Shown: piece after piece, positions 1-7,479 of the stretch
Layout of the letters: every line of letters starts with the position of its first letter
How positions within the stretch are numbered: the stretch's first letter is position 1
From: Telluria antibiotica
Lineage (GTDB): Bacteria > Pseudomonadota > Gammaproteobacteria > Burkholderiales > Burkholderiaceae_D
Assembly: GCF_011682055.1 (NCBI RefSeq)
Contig: NZ_JAAQOM010000006.1
Location: forward strand, 62,001-126,000
Direction of reading: 5' to 3'
DNA: 64,000 nt
The notes under the pieces: model-generated
Told to the model about the DNA's origin: nothing
Databases searched by the model: none
What the model saw: the letters and a program-made list of their open reading frames with translations, nothing else
Made by a program: the position numbers and the translations under genes

Positions 1-226
1 GCGTGATGCAATCGGTGGCTATGAACGTGACCTTGCCGACACTGCTCGTGCCGTAGCCCAGGATGGTGCCGCCGTAATTCGAGGCGCAGCGCGAGGACGG
101 CCCTGGAATTTCCTGCAGCACGCCAGACACCTTGAAGTCCCGGTACGTCGCGGCCTCGGCGGACGCGCACAGCGCGGCCGACAAGAGGACAGTACCGGTG
201 GCAAGACGCAGGACAGACTTGAACAT
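1..226 (-). CDS. Secreted hypothetical protein, 3' end outside window
   Basis: Leftward reading frame with no stop before the window edge, so only the first 75 codons are visible. The ATG at 226-224 follows a good ribosome binding site (CGGAGAA, about 4 bases upstream). The first 26 residues (MFKSVLRLATGTVLLSAALC, then ASAEAA) form a classical Sec signal peptide with an AxA-type cleavage site, so the product is exported. The visible mature part (TYRDFKVSGVLQEIPGPSSR onward) contains two cysteines and matches no family I recognise. The AT-rich stretch 227-351 upstream probably carries its promoter. Function unknown; the coding call rests on the signal peptide, start context and lack of stops. 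Confidence 0.72.
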   Translation of the reverse strand, partial: MFKSVLRLATGTVLLSAALCASAEAATYRDFKVSGVLQEIPGPSSRCASNYGGTILGYGTSSVGKVTFIATDCIT

Positions 227-351
227 GAAGTTCTCCGTGTAAATGGTTGGAACTCCATTTTAACGATCTGCTAATGTTTCGTGCTCATCTTTATGTACTA
301 TCTTGTAATTTTGTTGCAAAGATACCGATGAATGTGTCTTCCACGTCAATA

Positions 352-756
352 CTATTTGGTTTGATCACGTGTCTCGGGGTAACGCGGCATTTCATCTGCG
401 AGGTGCAGCCAATGCACGCGCTGCGCTTCGTACGTGTGGTCGGCGGGCGCGACGGCGTTCGGATCGTCCAGGCTGCCCATCGTCACGTCGATCTCGTCCG
501 GCGCCGCGGCGCCGCGCCACGTCAGCTGCGTGCCGCACGCGCTGCAGAACTGCCGTTCGACGCCGGGACTGGACGGATTGAGCGCGGGCGTGCCGCGGGT
601 CCAGCGCAGCGCGTCGCGCCGCACGCTGAACCATGCGAGCGCGGGCGCCCCGCTCGCGCGGCGGCAATCCACGCAATGGCATAACGTGGGGTGGAACGGC
701 TCGCCTTCCGCCTCGTAGCGCACCGCGCCGCACATGCACCCGCCCAAGAGTCCCAT
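352..756 (-). CDS. GFA (CENP-V/GFA) family zinc-binding protein
   Basis: A 134-residue protein of the glutathione-dependent formaldehyde-activating (GFA) family. The Zn-binding cysteine pattern is visible: GGCMCGAVRYE near the N-terminus (C7, C9), CHCVDCRRASG near residues 26-36, and FCSACGTQL near 70-78. This matches the usual length and layout of single-domain members. The family was named after a glutathione/formaldehyde adduct enzyme, but most members, including this one, have no proven substrate, so only a small cytosolic zinc protein is safe to claim. It is read leftward just after the MFS gene, with 19 bp between them, so the two may be cotranscribed. Confidence 0.9.
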   Translation of the reverse strand: MGLLGGCMCGAVRYEAEGEPFHPTLCHCVDCRRASGAPALAWFSVRRDALRWTRGTPALNPSSPGVERQFCSACGTQLTWRGAAAPDEIDVTMGSLDDPNAVAPADHTYEAQRVHWLHLADEMPRYPETRDQTK

Positions 757-775
757 CGCTCCTCCCGTGTAGTCG

Positions 776-2080
776 TCAGCGTGCGGCGGCCGGGGTTCCC
801 CGGGGTGCCGGTGCCGTCAACAGCAGCGCGACGAGGCTGATGATGGACGCCGCACTGAGATACCAGCCCACCGTCTGCAGGCCGTAGTTCGTGGCGAGCC
901 ATGTTGCCACATACGGCGCCAGCGACGCGCCCAGGATGCCGGACAGGTTGAACGTCAGCGACGCCCCCGTGTAGCGCACTTCCGGCGGGAACAGTTCCGA
1001 CAACAGCGTGCCCAGCGGGCCGTACGTCAGCCCGATCAGGCACTGGCCCAGCACGAGGAACAGTGCGACGTACGTCAGTTTGCCCGAGCCGAACATCGGC
1101 CCGAACAGCAGGCCGAACAGCGCGAGCCCGACGGACACGAGGATCATCGCGGCGCGGCGGCCGTGACGGTCCGCCAGCACGGCCGCGACAGGGATCGTGA
1201 GGCCGAAGAACACGATCGCGCCCAGCTGCAGCAGCAGGAACTGCTGGCGTGAATAGCCGAGCGCGGACGTGCCCCAGCTCAGCGCGAACACGGTCATCAG
1301 GTAGAACACGACGAAGGTGGCCAGCGCGGCCAGCGTCCCCAGCACGAGCGCGCGCGTATGGTTCGCGAACACGGCGGCGACCGGGAGCTTCACGCGCTCG
1401 TTGCGGTCGAGGACGGCCTGGAAATCCGGGGTTTCCGTGATCTTCAGCCGGACGTACAACCCGACGAGCACGAGCAGGCTGCTGGCCAGGAACGGGATGC
1501 GCCAGCCGTAGCGGAGGAATTCCGCATCGCTGAGCATGCCGGACAGCAGCAGGAACACGCCGCTCGACAGGAAGAAGCCGATCGGCGCGCCCAGCTGCGG
1601 GAACATGCCGTACCAGGCGCGCTTGCCCGGCGGTGCGTTTTCCGTCGCCAGCAGCACGGCGCCACCCCATTCGCCGCCGAGGCCGAGGCCCTGGCCGAAG
1701 CGGCACAGCGCGAGCAGCAGCGGCGCCGCCGTGCCGATCGTGGCATACGTCGGCAACAGGCCGATCACGACGGTCGACAGGCCCATCGTGAGCAACGCCG
1801 CGACGAGCGTGGCCTTGCGCCCGACGCGGTCGCCGAAATGGCCGAACACGGCCGAGCCGACGGGGCGCGCAAAAAACGCGATGGCGAACGTCGCCAGCGA
1901 TTGCAGGGTGGCCGCGGCGGCGTCACTGGCCGGGAAGAACAGCTTCGGGAACACCAGCACGGCCGCGGTGGCGTAGATGTAGAAGTCGAAGAACTCGATG
2001 GTCGTGCCGATCAGGCTGGCGAACAGGACGGTCGCCGGGCGGTTCCGCGCGGGATGCGCATGCGTGGCAGCCCCGCTCAT
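776..2080 (-). CDS. MFS transporter, metabolite:H+ symporter (MHS) type
   Basis: A 434-residue inner-membrane transporter with about 12 hydrophobic segments. The segment FFDFYIYATAAVLVFPKLFF near residue 30 and the loop motif GHFGDRVGRKATL after ARPVGSAVF are typical of the MHS subfamily of the major facilitator superfamily (proline/betaine, shikimate and dicarboxylate porters). The substrate cannot be told from sequence. The start is MSGAATHAHPARN; its ATG overlaps the thioredoxin stop (ATGA, 2077-2080), which indicates translational coupling. The same frame stays open further upstream, but that part only shadows the thioredoxin gene. Confidence 0.9.
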   Translation of the reverse strand: MSGAATHAHPARNRPATVLFASLIGTTIEFFDFYIYATAAVLVFPKLFFPASDAAAATLQSLATFAIAFFARPVGSAVFGHFGDRVGRKATLVAALLTMGLSTVVIGLLPTYATIGTAAPLLLALCRFGQGLGLGGEWGGAVLLATENAPPGKRAWYGMFPQLGAPIGFFLSSGVFLLLSGMLSDAEFLRYGWRIPFLASSLLVLVGLYVRLKITETPDFQAVLDRNERVKLPVAAVFANHTRALVLGTLAALATFVVFYLMTVFALSWGTSALGYSRQQFLLLQLGAIVFFGLTIPVAAVLADRHGRRAAMILVSVGLALFGLLFGPMFGSGKLTYVALFLVLGQCLIGLTYGPLGTLLSELFPPEVRYTGASLTFNLSGILGASLAPYVATWLATNYGLQTVGWYLSAASIISLVALLLTAPAPRGTPAAAR

Positions 2081-2400
2081 GCGGCACCGGCCTGGGTCAG
2101 CGCGTCGGCCAGTTCGCGGCTGTCGACCGGACGCACGACGCGCGCGACTTCCTGGCCATCCTTGAGCACGACGACGGTGGGCCACAGCTTGACCTTGAAG
2201 GAGCGCCCCAGCTTGCGGCCGGGACCGTCCTCGACCTTGATGTGCTGCACGCCGGCGTACGGTGCCAGCGCGGCGTCGATGTGGCTGGCGGCCGCCTGGC
2301 AATAGCCGCACCAGTTGGTACCGAAATCGAGGGCGACCACCCCCGGCAGCGCGTCGATGGCGCTGCGCTCGGGCTGGGCGGTGTCGTAAGGCTTCGTCAT
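2077..2400 (-). CDS. Thioredoxin family protein
   Basis: A 107-residue single-domain thioredoxin-fold protein. The active-site dithiol is WCGYC (residues 30-34), and the cis-proline loop appears as LWPTVVVLKDG (residues 73-83), so the redox machinery is intact. CGYC differs from the CGPC of housekeeping TrxA, pointing to an accessory thioredoxin. There is no signal peptide, so it is cytosolic. The start is supported by CCAGGAG about 5 bases upstream. Its stop overlaps the ATG of the downstream MFS transporter by 4 bp, so the two are made together, although no functional link is obvious. Confidence 0.9.
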   Translation of the reverse strand: MTKPYDTAQPERSAIDALPGVVALDFGTNWCGYCQAAASHIDAALAPYAGVQHIKVEDGPGRKLGRSFKVKLWPTVVVLKDGQEVARVVRPVDSRELADALTQAGAA

Positions 2401-2599
2401 GCAAGTCTCCTGGTTGTCGATCGCGCTAGCCTACAACAAAACCCCCTCGTGCCGTAAGCCCAAGGCAACCCGCGACAGGCGGTTTGCCGGGCGAAACCCG
2501 AAAATAATGGGTATTTCATGTGCCCGCAACGTGAAACACCGAACGGAATACGGCCACGCTCGCTGGCATGCTGCGCTCATACCGATCAAGGAGGCCATC

Positions 2600-2785
2600 A
2601 TGTCCGACAATCTGCAGAACCGCGGTGGGCAGGACCGTTCGCGCATCAACATGCACGAGAAATGGGAAGTCCAGTACTGGACGAAGGAACTGGGCGTCAC
2701 CGAGGAAGAGCTGGCCAATGCCGTCAAGGAAGCCGGGAACAGCGCCGACGCCGTGCGCCAGCACATCTCCGGCACGCGTCACTGA
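2600..2785 (+). CDS. DUF3606 domain-containing small protein
   Basis: A 61-residue soluble, charged protein. The body NMHEKWEVQYWTKELGVTEE and the helical tail ELANAVKEAGNSADAVRQHI match the DUF3606 family, small proteins common in Proteobacteria and often seen beside stress genes. The start ATG at 2600 follows AAGGAGGCC (2588-2596), a strong ribosome binding site; a longer frame upstream lacks one. It stands alone, 155 bp before the MscS channel. No biochemical function is known for the family. Confidence 0.85.
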   Translation: MSDNLQNRGGQDRSRINMHEKWEVQYWTKELGVTEEELANAVKEAGNSADAVRQHISGTRH

Positions 2786-2940
2786 CAGGTGCGCGGCGCG
2801 GCGTCCTGCCCGCGCCGTCGCCACCCTGCTCTTCCGCCACGGGCGTGGGCGCCGCGCCCACGCGCCGGCAGGCGGTGCGCATCCGTGCGCATCCCCCAGC
2901 CATCCCTCCGCTCCCCTGAACGTCTTCCGAAAGGAGCCCA

Positions 2941-4059
2941 ATGACTCTTCGCGCCTTTGTTTCCGGTCTCGACATCGGCTGGACCGATGCCGCCATCGCG
3001 CTCGCGGCAGCCGTCGTGAGCTTCGTGGCCATCCACGGCGCCGTGCACCTGGTCCGCCGCAAGCTCGACCAGTTGGACGGCCCACGCGCCCGCAAGCCCA
3101 TCGTCGACGTGCTGCGCCACACGATCGCGCGCACGAGCAATCTCGCGATCGTCGCCACGTCGCTGCTGATCGGCGCGTCGCTGCTCGACCTGCCGCCGCC
3201 GTGGGACCAGCGCATCGGCCACCTGTGGTTCATCACGCTCGGTGCGCAGCTGGCCGTGTACCTGCACCACGCGATCGCCGTGACGGCGCGCCGCTATTTC
3301 CGCGTGCACGGCCGGGGCCTCGAGGACGAGCAGGTGACGGTCGCGCACACCCTCGTGATCTGGGCGCTGCAATGGAGCGTGTGGACGGTGTTCCTGCTCG
3401 CGATGCTGTCCAACCTGGGCATCAACGTGACGACGTTCGTCGCGAGCCTGGGCATCGGCGGCGTCGCGGTCGCGCTGGCCGTGCAGAACATCCTGGGCGA
3501 CCTGTTCGCGTCGCTCGCGATCGCCACCGACAAGCCGTTCGAGGTCGGGGACGCCATCTCCGTGCCGGAATTCTTCGGCACGATCGAACACGTTGGCCTC
3601 AAGACGACGCGCATCCGCGCGCTGTCCGGCGTGCAGATCGTGATCGCCAACGCGGAGCTGCTGCGCAAGACCGTGCACAACTTCAAGCGCCAGAACACGC
3701 GGCGCGTGCAGTACACGTTGCGCGTGAACCCGGCCACGCCGGCCGATCTGGCGGCCCAGGTGCCGGAGCGGCTGTCGGCCATCATCGAGGCGAAGGACAA
3801 GGTGAAGCTGGACCACGTGAGCCTGACGACGATGGACCAGAACTACCTGGAATACGACGTCGTCTACAACCTGTCCGACGCGAACTACCCCCTGTTCCTG
3901 CGCACCCAGCAGGCCGTGCTGCTGGAGACGATGCGCATGCTGCGCGAGATGGGCATCTCGACGGCGCCACGCGCGCAGGAACTGCTCGTGCACGAGCCGG
4001 CAGCCAACGACGGCGACACGCGCCGTCCGGACGGCCGGCAGCTCCGTCCGATGCATTGA
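2941..4059 (+). CDS. Small-conductance mechanosensitive (MscS) family channel
   Basis: A 372-residue inner-membrane channel. It has N-terminal transmembrane helices (about residues 15-35, 60-80 and 95-115), then the pore-lining helix in the Gly/Ala-packed region SLGIGGVAVALAVQNILGDL (about 175-195). The beta domain follows with KPFEVGDAISVPEFFGTIEH, and the C-terminal cytoplasmic alpha/beta vestibule closes the protein. This is the standard MscS layout; the family opens on membrane tension and releases solutes during hypo-osmotic shock. The start has GAAAGGAGCCC just upstream. A 9-bp hairpin follows the stop, before the SDR gene. Confidence 0.93.
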   Translation: MTLRAFVSGLDIGWTDAAIALAAAVVSFVAIHGAVHLVRRKLDQLDGPRARKPIVDVLRHTIARTSNLAIVATSLLIGASLLDLPPPWDQRIGHLWFITLGAQLAVYLHHAIAVTARRYFRVHGRGLEDEQVTVAHTLVIWALQWSVWTVFLLAMLSNLGINVTTFVASLGIGGVAVALAVQNILGDLFASLAIATDKPFEVGDAISVPEFFGTIEHVGLKTTRIRALSGVQIVIANAELLRKTVHNFKRQNTRRVQYTLRVNPATPADLAAQVPERLSAIIEAKDKVKLDHVSLTTMDQNYLEYDVVYNLSDANYPLFLRTQQAVLLETMRMLREMGISTAPRAQELLVHEPAANDGDTRRPDGRQLRPMH

Positions 4060-4069
4060 CCAGAGGAAC

Positions 4070-4092
4070 GGGACGCCGCGAGCCGGCGTCCC
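4070..4092 (+). terminator. GC hairpin after the MscS gene, no T-tract
   Basis: A perfect inverted repeat, GGGACGCCG / CGGCGTCCC with a 5-base loop, begins 11 bases after the MscS stop. It is not followed by a T-run, so it is at best a weak or Rho-assisted terminator, or an mRNA 3'-end stabiliser. A TAGAAT hexamer at 4097-4102 just beyond it could be the -10 box of the SDR gene. Confidence 0.4.
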
Positions 4093-4133
4093 GGCCTAGA
4101 ATCCGTGGCTCCACGTTTTTCGAGGAGGCCACG

Positions 4134-4991
4134 ATGCCCGCAGAACGACAGCGCCAGCAACCCCAGCAACAACAGACCCCGCCAGGCCACGAAGCAGCCT
4201 TGAACCCGCAGGCCGATCATGGCGAGACGAGTTACGTCGGCCATGGCCGGCTCGCCGGCAAAGCGACCGTGATCACGGGCGGCGACAGCGGCATCGGCCG
4301 CGCCGTTGCCCTCGCCTTTGCGCGCGAAGGCGCCGACGTCCTGATCTCGTACTTGAACGAGGACGACGACGCGCGCACCACGGAACGCCTCGTGCGCGAC
4401 GCCGGACGCAAGGCCGTGCTGGTCCCCGGCGACATCGCCGACCCGGCCCACTGCCGCGCCATCGTCGACCGCGCCGCGCAGGAATTCGGACGCATCGACG
4501 TCCTGGTCAACAATGCCGCCTTCCAGATGACGCGCACGTCGTTGGAAGACATCCCGGACGACGAATGGGACCGCACGTTCGCCGTCAACATCGCGGCGAT
4601 GTTCCATCTTTGTAAGGCGGCCGTGAAGCACATGAAGCCGGGATCGAGCATCATCAACACGACGTCCATCAATTCCGACAACCCGAAGCCCACCCTGCTC
4701 GCGTACGCGACGACGAAAGGCGCCATCGCCAATTTCACGGCCGGCCTCGCGCAGCTGCTGGCCGAGAAGGGGATACGCGTGAATTCGGTGGCGCCCGGGC
4801 CGATCTGGACGCCCCTGATCCCGTCGACGATGCCGCCGGACGAGGTGGCGAGCTTCGGCCAGCAGGTGCCCATGAAGCGGCCGGGCCAGCCGGTCGAAGT
4901 GGCGCCCGTCTACGTGCTGCTCGCGTCGGACGAGGCCAGCTACATCTCGGGCGCGCGGGTTCCGGTCACCGGAGGCACCCCGATTTTGTGA
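4134..4991 (+). CDS. SDR family oxidoreductase (YghA-like)
   Basis: A 285-residue classical short-chain dehydrogenase/reductase with the extended N-terminus typical of YghA-like members (a Gln-rich leader, then the Rossmann fold from about residue 40). The NAD(P)-binding TGGDSGIGRA, the NNAA motif after RIDVLV, and the catalytic Ser (INTTSINS) with YATTK are all present, so the enzyme should be active. Relatives reduce aldehydes or sugars and are often stress-induced; the substrate here is unknown. The start is set by GAGGAGG at 4122-4128. Its stop lies 4 bp from the stop of the convergent penicillin-binding protein gene. Confidence 0.92.
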   Translation: MPAERQRQQPQQQQTPPGHEAALNPQADHGETSYVGHGRLAGKATVITGGDSGIGRAVALAFAREGADVLISYLNEDDDARTTERLVRDAGRKAVLVPGDIADPAHCRAIVDRAAQEFGRIDVLVNNAAFQMTRTSLEDIPDDEWDRTFAVNIAAMFHLCKAAVKHMKPGSSIINTTSINSDNPKPTLLAYATTKGAIANFTAGLAQLLAEKGIRVNSVAPGPIWTPLIPSTMPPDEVASFGQQVPMKRPGQPVEVAPVYVLLASDEASYISGARVPVTGGTPIL

Positions 4992-4995
4992 CGCG

Positions 4996-7401
4996 TCACG
5001 CGTCGTTCGGCGGCGGCAGCGTGATGCCTTCCTGCTGCAACTCTGGCTGCGGCGGCGCCGGCGCCTCGTTGTCCGGCGGCTGCGGCGTATCGGCCGGCGG
5101 GCCGCCTTCCTGCTGCATGTCGCCGCCCTCTTCCATGTCCTCTTCCGGTGGCGCTTCTTCATGGCGGATCACGGGCTCCGGCTTGTGCCCGCCTGGGAAC
5201 AGCGCGTCCGCACTGATCTTGCCGCTGCCCAGTACGGACTTGAAGAAGTCGCCCACGAGCAGGATGGCGCTGTGGCCGCCCTGCCCCCAGTAGTTGGAGC
5301 GCATCGTCACGCGGTTGTCGTTGAAGCCGACCCACGCGCCCGCGACGAGGTTCGGGTGCATCATGATGAACCACGCGTCCGCGTTGTTCTGCGTCGTACC
5401 CGTCTTGCCCGCGACGTCGGCGGTGATGCCGAAGCGGTAGCGGATGCCCGTGCCCGTGCCGCGGTTGATCACGCCGCGCATCATGTCGATCAGGGTGACC
5501 GCGGATTCCTGCGACAGCACCCGCTGCGGCGTCTGCTGCCCGAAGTCGGCGACGACCTGGCCGTTGCGGTCCGTGATGCGGCGCACGAACACGGGCTTGC
5601 GGTATTCGCCTTGCGCCGCGATCGTCGAATAGGCATTGACCATCTCGAGCAAGGTGACGGGACTCGTGCCCAGCGCGATCGACGGCACCTTCGCCAGCTT
5701 GCTCGTGCGGACGCCCAGGTCCTGCGCGAGCTTGACGACGGGCGCCACGCCGATGTCGCGCACGACCTGCGCCGTGATCGTGTTCTTCGAGTAGACGAGG
5801 CCATCGCGCAAGGTCAGCTGGCGGCCCGTCGTGCCGCTGTTGTCCGTCGGACGCCACTCGGTGCCGTCGGCGAAGCGGATCGTCGTGACGGCATCGAGGT
5901 AGGGATGGTCGGGCGCGATGCCCTTTTCCAGCGCGGCAGCGTACACGATGGGCTTGAACGTGGAGCCGGGCTGGCGCGCGGCCTGCGACACGTGGTCGTA
6001 CTGCTCGCGCTCGAAGTCGCGGCTGCCGACCCACGCCTTGATCTCGCCCGTGTTCGGATCCATCGCGAGGAAGCCCGCCTCCAGGCGCGACTTCGCGGCC
6101 TTCAGCTGGCGCATGAAATCGCGGTCGGCCTTCAGGCGCTTCAGCGCCGCGACGGGATTCTCGCCCCCGTCCACTGCCTTGCGGTACGAGGCGGATTCAC
6201 GGACGAAGGTCTCGAGCAGCTCGCCGTGCGACGACCAGTAGTATTCAAACGGATTGACGCCGCCGCGCATGTCGACATAGGGTTGCGTGGTCGTCGCGTT
6301 GATGGGCCAGGAATGGGCCCAGTCGACGTCGGCGATGGCCTGCAGCGCGCCCGCCTGCGTCTTGACGGCCTGCAGCGCCGCCTGTTGCAGGTCGTAGTCG
6401 AGCGTCGTCTGCACGACGAGGCCGTCCTGCTGCAGGTCGGCGTCGTTCTTGTCGGCCCACTCCACCAGCCAGCGCCGCACGTACGCGGTGAAATGGTCGT
6501 CGCGTCCGGTGTGCTCGGCGAGCCGGGCGAAGTGCACGCGCAACGGGCGCTTGACGAGCTGGCGGTAGCGCGCCTCGTCGAACACGCCTGCCTTCAGCAT
6601 CTGCCCCAGCACGACGTTGCGCCGCGCCAGCGAGCGCTCCGGGTTCGTCACGGGGTTGTAGTAGGCCGTCCCCTTCAGCATGCCGACGAGCGTGGCCGCT
6701 TCCGTCTCGTTGAGCTGCGCGGCCGTCTTGTTGAAATAGGTGTGCGCCGCGGCCTCGATGCCGTACGTGTTGTACAGGAACGGCACGGTGTTCAGGTACG
6801 CTTCGAGGATTTCCGGCTTGCTGTACGTGTTCTCGATCTTGAAGGCGGTGATGAGTTCCTTCAGCTTGCGGTTGATGTTGCGCGCCCGCCCGATCTCGTC
6901 GCGGAACATATTGCGCGCCAGCTGCTGCGTGATCGTGGAGCCGCCCTGCGGATCGCCCTTCAGGCTGGCGACGAGCGCGCCGCCGATGCGTGTGAAGTCG
7001 ACGCCGTGGTGGTCGTAGAAGCGGTGGTCTTCCGTCGCGATGAGGGCGTTGACGACGTTCGGCGACACCTGCGACAGCGGCACCTTCATCTGCACGCCCT
7101 GCTCGAAGCTGGCCAGCTGGCGGCCGTCCGCGGAGACGACGACCGTGGCCCGCGCCACGCGCGCCTGCTTGACGTCCTCGATGCCGGGCGTGAGGGGGAA
7201 CAGCAGCGCGATCCACAGCGCGAACAGCGTGACGAGCAACAGGAGCAACCCGGCCGCGATGTACAGCCAGCGCACGTGCGGCGGTTTCGTCATCAGGTGG
7301 CCGTGGGCCCGTGCGTAGGCTTCCCTGGCGCGGGCACCCGCGCGGTCGATCATGCGGCGTTCGCGCCCGTCCCAGCGCTTGCCGTCGTTATGGTCATCCA
7401 C
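4996..7401 (-). CDS. Class A penicillin-binding protein (PBP1A type)
   Basis: A bifunctional peptidoglycan glycosyltransferase/transpeptidase of about 801 residues. A short basic cytoplasmic tail is followed by one membrane anchor (residues 45-68). The GT51 domain shows the catalytic glutamate in ATEDHRFYDHHG (E124) and GGSTITQQLARN. The transpeptidase domain carries all three motifs: STFK (serine 480, lysine 483), SKN (538-540) and KTGTT (666-670). The C-terminus ends in an unusual acidic, proline-rich tail (PPEEDMEEGGD and following). I chose the GTG at 7401 because AGGAAAC lies about 7 bases upstream; the frame also opens at a TTG at 7440 without a clear ribosome binding site. Confidence 0.93.
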   Translation of the reverse strand: MDDHNDGKRWDGRERRMIDRAGARAREAYARAHGHLMTKPPHVRWLYIAAGLLLLLVTLFALWIALLFPLTPGIEDVKQARVARATVVVSADGRQLASFEQGVQMKVPLSQVSPNVVNALIATEDHRFYDHHGVDFTRIGGALVASLKGDPQGGSTITQQLARNMFRDEIGRARNINRKLKELITAFKIENTYSKPEILEAYLNTVPFLYNTYGIEAAAHTYFNKTAAQLNETEAATLVGMLKGTAYYNPVTNPERSLARRNVVLGQMLKAGVFDEARYRQLVKRPLRVHFARLAEHTGRDDHFTAYVRRWLVEWADKNDADLQQDGLVVQTTLDYDLQQAALQAVKTQAGALQAIADVDWAHSWPINATTTQPYVDMRGGVNPFEYYWSSHGELLETFVRESASYRKAVDGGENPVAALKRLKADRDFMRQLKAAKSRLEAGFLAMDPNTGEIKAWVGSRDFEREQYDHVSQAARQPGSTFKPIVYAAALEKGIAPDHPYLDAVTTIRFADGTEWRPTDNSGTTGRQLTLRDGLVYSKNTITAQVVRDIGVAPVVKLAQDLGVRTSKLAKVPSIALGTSPVTLLEMVNAYSTIAAQGEYRKPVFVRRITDRNGQVVADFGQQTPQRVLSQESAVTLIDMMRGVINRGTGTGIRYRFGITADVAGKTGTTQNNADAWFIMMHPNLVAGAWVGFNDNRVTMRSNYWGQGGHSAILLVGDFFKSVLGSGKISADALFPGGHKPEPVIRHEEAPPEEDMEEGGDMQQEGGPPADTPQPPDNEAPAPPQPELQQEGITLPPPNDA

Positions 7402-7479
7402 TCTTGTTTCCTGTCGGCTTCCTTGTCGATACGTCCGCAAGTATAGCCGACGACCCGGGGCGGGTCGGTTAGGCCGCGC

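Noticed and set aside
2081..2404. N-terminal extension of the first MFS transporter
   Set aside because: That stretch is the out-of-frame shadow of the thioredoxin gene; the ATGA overlap gives the natural start.
7402..7440. Longer N-terminus for the penicillin-binding protein from TTG 7440
   Set aside because: No ribosome binding site fits that TTG, and AGGAAAC is well placed for the GTG at 7401.
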